Positions 62,886 to 64,000 of a DNA stretch of 64,000 bases are shown here, piece by piece (position 1 is the first letter of the stretch; each line of letters opens with the position of its first letter). Where the stretch lies: positions 3,503,419 through 3,567,418 of the forward strand of contig NZ_CP053069.1 in NCBI RefSeq assembly GCF_013003965.1, read 5' to 3'. The notes under the pieces were generated by a model. It did no database searches, was not told the DNA's origin, and saw only the letters and a program-made list of their open reading frames with translations. Origin of the DNA: Usitatibacter rugosus. GTDB lineage: Bacteria > Pseudomonadota > Gammaproteobacteria > Burkholderiales > Usitatibacteraceae. A program made the translations under genes and the position numbers.

Positions 62886-63248
62886 TCAGGACGTGATGAA
62901 GGGCGGCGGGGCGCGGGACTGCGGGAGGAGCGGCGCGTGTTGCACGGGGCGCGGAGCCTCGTACGCCGCGAGGATGACGAAGTGCGTGGCGAACTGCAGC
63001 GGCGGCACCTGGAGCGTTGGGGGTGCGCTCCCGTAGAAGGCCATGATGCACAGCGGGCAATGCGTCTTGCCCTCGCGCCCGGGCTGCATCGGCGCGCCCG
63101 GCGCGACCATCGTGCCCGCCTGGTGGCACAGCATGACCTCCTCGCCGGCCACCTTGGCATGCGCCGCGGTGACCAGCGACCACAACGACGTCCACGCCAC
63201 GATGAACGCGGTGGCGAGGGCGGCGATGCGGCGGGAACGGACGGTCAT
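62886..63248 (-). CDS. DUF2946-like exported protein
   Basis: A 120-residue protein with a leader helix (IAALATAFIVAWTSLWSLVTAAHA). It has the DUF2946 pattern: MLCHQAGT and a downstream THCPLCIMAF, giving Cys/His pairs suitable for copper or zinc. The C-terminus is Pro-rich. DUF2946 genes commonly sit next to copper-related TonB receptors. It lies 63 nt upstream of the receptor gene. TATCAT (63262-63257, minus strand) may be its -10. Confidence 0.8.
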   Translation of the reverse strand: MTVRSRRIAALATAFIVAWTSLWSLVTAAHAKVAGEEVMLCHQAGTMVAPGAPMQPGREGKTHCPLCIMAFYGSAPPTLQVPPLQFATHFVILAAYEAPRPVQHAPLLPQSRAPPPFITS

Positions 63249-63312
63249 GGCAACGATGATAACAACCGACGCCCACGAAACATTCCGAACCGGGCGTCGC
63301 CCCCGTTTCCAC

Positions 63313-63369
63313 CGTCGTCCCCGCGAAGGCGGGGACCCAGGCTGGATTCCCGCCTTCGCGGGAATGACG
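63313..63369. repeat. dRS3-like paired palindrome, copy 2 (57 bp)
   Basis: The same 57-bp layout as the copy at 36200: TCCCCGCGAAGGCGGGGA then ATTCCCGCCTTCGCGGGAAT. The first hairpin has C-G pairs where copy 1 has T-A, a compensatory change. It lies 5 nt beyond the stop of the second TonB receptor gene. Confidence 0.88.
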
Positions 63370-63374
63370 AGTGT

Positions 63375-64000
63375 CTAGAAGGTGTACCGCAGACCTCCCT
63401 GGAACGAGCGCCCCATCGCCGGAGCCACGTCCTTCAAGTACGAGGTGTTGAACCGGATCTCTGCGTCCGAGAGGTTGGTGCCCTGCAGGAAGAGCGTGAG
63501 GTTGCGGCCCTTCTCCATCGGCACCTCGTAGGCGATCTCCGCATCGACACGCGTGTAGCCCGCGGTGGGCGTCTCGAGCTCGGCCGGGTGCTTGAGCGAC
63601 TGGGCGTGCACCACGGTCAGCGTGCCGTTCCAGCGGCCGAGGCGGCCCTCGAGGTCGAGGCCTACGCGCGAGGGCGAGAGCCGCGGTACCGAGCCCGCGC
63701 CGTCCAGCGTGCCGCGAACGCCGTCGGTGAAGAGCCGCACGCTCCACGCATGCGACTCGGGCCGGTAGCGGATCTCGGCCTCGTAGCCGCGGAAGAGCGC
63801 CTCCAGCTGCGTGAAGTTCTGCAGGAGGAATTCTCCGTCGGGTTGGAGCGTGCCCTGGTCGTCCACGCGGTCGGCGATGCCGTCGCCGTTCGTGTCCGCG
63901 GACTTCGCGTAGATGTAGTTCCTGATGCGGCTCGCGAACAACGTCACCTTCCACGTGAGCGGACCGCCCGACTGGTGCAGGGTCACGTCGAGCGTCTGCG
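63375..64000 (-). CDS. TonB-dependent receptor, C-terminal part (ZnuD-like)
   Basis: The last 208 codons of a receptor whose start is beyond base 64000. Barrel strands are visible (WKVTLFASRIRNYIYAKSADTNGDGIADRV; LFRGYEAEIRYRPESHAWSVRLF; NLTLFLQGTNLSDAEIRFNTSYLKDVAPAMGRSFQGGLRYTF). The terminal Phe and the FNTSYLKDVAPAMGR region recall ZnuD-type zinc receptors. It is on the same strand as the downstream DUF2946-receptor-DUF1775 genes, suggesting a metal-uptake block. The assignment to zinc is tentative. Confidence 0.8.
   Translation of the reverse strand, partial: QTLDVTLHQSGGPLTWKVTLFASRIRNYIYAKSADTNGDGIADRVDDQGTLQPDGEFLLQNFTQLEALFRGYEAEIRYRPESHAWSVRLFTDGVRGTLDGAGSVPRLSPSRVGLDLEGRLGRWNGTLTVVHAQSLKHPAELETPTAGYTRVDAEIAYEVPMEKGRNLTLFLQGTNLSDAEIRFNTSYLKDVAPAMGRSFQGGLRYTF

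Noticed and set aside
63246-63270. A Zur or Fur box upstream of the DUF2946 gene (TGTTATCAT half-site)
   Set aside because: Only one half-site is visible and no palindrome of the right length is formed; too weak to list as a feature.

Overview
The window is GC-rich (by eye about two-thirds G+C), densely coded, and reads as chromosome of a free-living betaproteobacterium. Supporting signs are a Bug/TctC-type tricarboxylate-transporter binding protein, a homodimeric-type pyruvate dehydrogenase E1 (aceE), the eno-ftsB gene pair, GreB, DUF1775/DUF2946 copper-type proteins, and the palindromic repeat families described below. I saw no rRNA, tRNA, CRISPR array, phage gene or transposase gene. No gene-free stretch exceeds 300 bases.

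Layout. 1-5241: a signalling block with a PAS-PAS sensor (partial), a divergent membrane diguanylate cyclase, a DUF4124-glutaredoxin protein overlapping it, and a membrane GAF-adenylate cyclase. 5496-9813: a SnoaL-like protein and a three-gene ABC importer of the ferric-ion/phosphonate/polyamine type. 9810-13623: a small membrane protein, a sorbosone-dehydrogenase-like enzyme and a large exported alpha/beta-hydrolase-family protein. 13652-17028: aceE with a periplasmic cyclophilin. 17091-20851: pstSCAB behind a clear Pho box. 20894-23661: a membrane protein, then a PlcP-like metallophosphoesterase, a GT4 glycosyltransferase and dgkA in one overlapping operon. 23790-27703: a lone LivK-type binding protein, then phoU-phoB-phoR with its own Pho box. 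27760-31709: VOC protein, YihY, a ThDP enzyme and TraB. 31769-36199: a phosphonate-type ABC importer with two tandem PhnD paralogues. 36322-44299: a complete kdpFABCDE potassium system with an extra micro-ORF and a KdpE-like box. 44350-53455: mixed housekeeping and accessory genes, including a cysteine-rich flavodoxin-fold oxidoreductase, ChaA, GreB, MarC, EamA, a beta-decarboxylating dehydrogenase with a Bug protein, a SMI1/HEAT fusion, YjbR and a methyltransferase. 53519-55071: ftsB and eno. 55252-59913: small exported proteins, an AsmA-like protein, a lipoprotein and an M17 aminopeptidase. 60130-64000: DUF1775, a TonB-dependent receptor, DUF2946 and the end of a second receptor; this looks like metal (probably copper and/or zinc) acquisition.

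The genes fit together around phosphate. High-affinity Pi uptake (pstSCAB), its two-component regulator (phoUBR), possible phospholipid-to-glycolipid remodelling (PlcP, glycosyltransferase, DgkA) and a phosphonate/phosphite-type importer lie within 20 kb. Potassium starvation (kdp) follows directly.

The most unusual non-genic signal is a set of palindromic repeats. One family has a conserved GGGGTCAGAC outer stem and an inner stem that differs in every copy yet stays self-complementary. A second has long arms (about 40 bp) and 60-74-nt loops. A third resembles neisserial dRS3. Most copies sit at, and several supply, the stop codons of genes. All functional statements are inferences from sequence reading; no database search was run.
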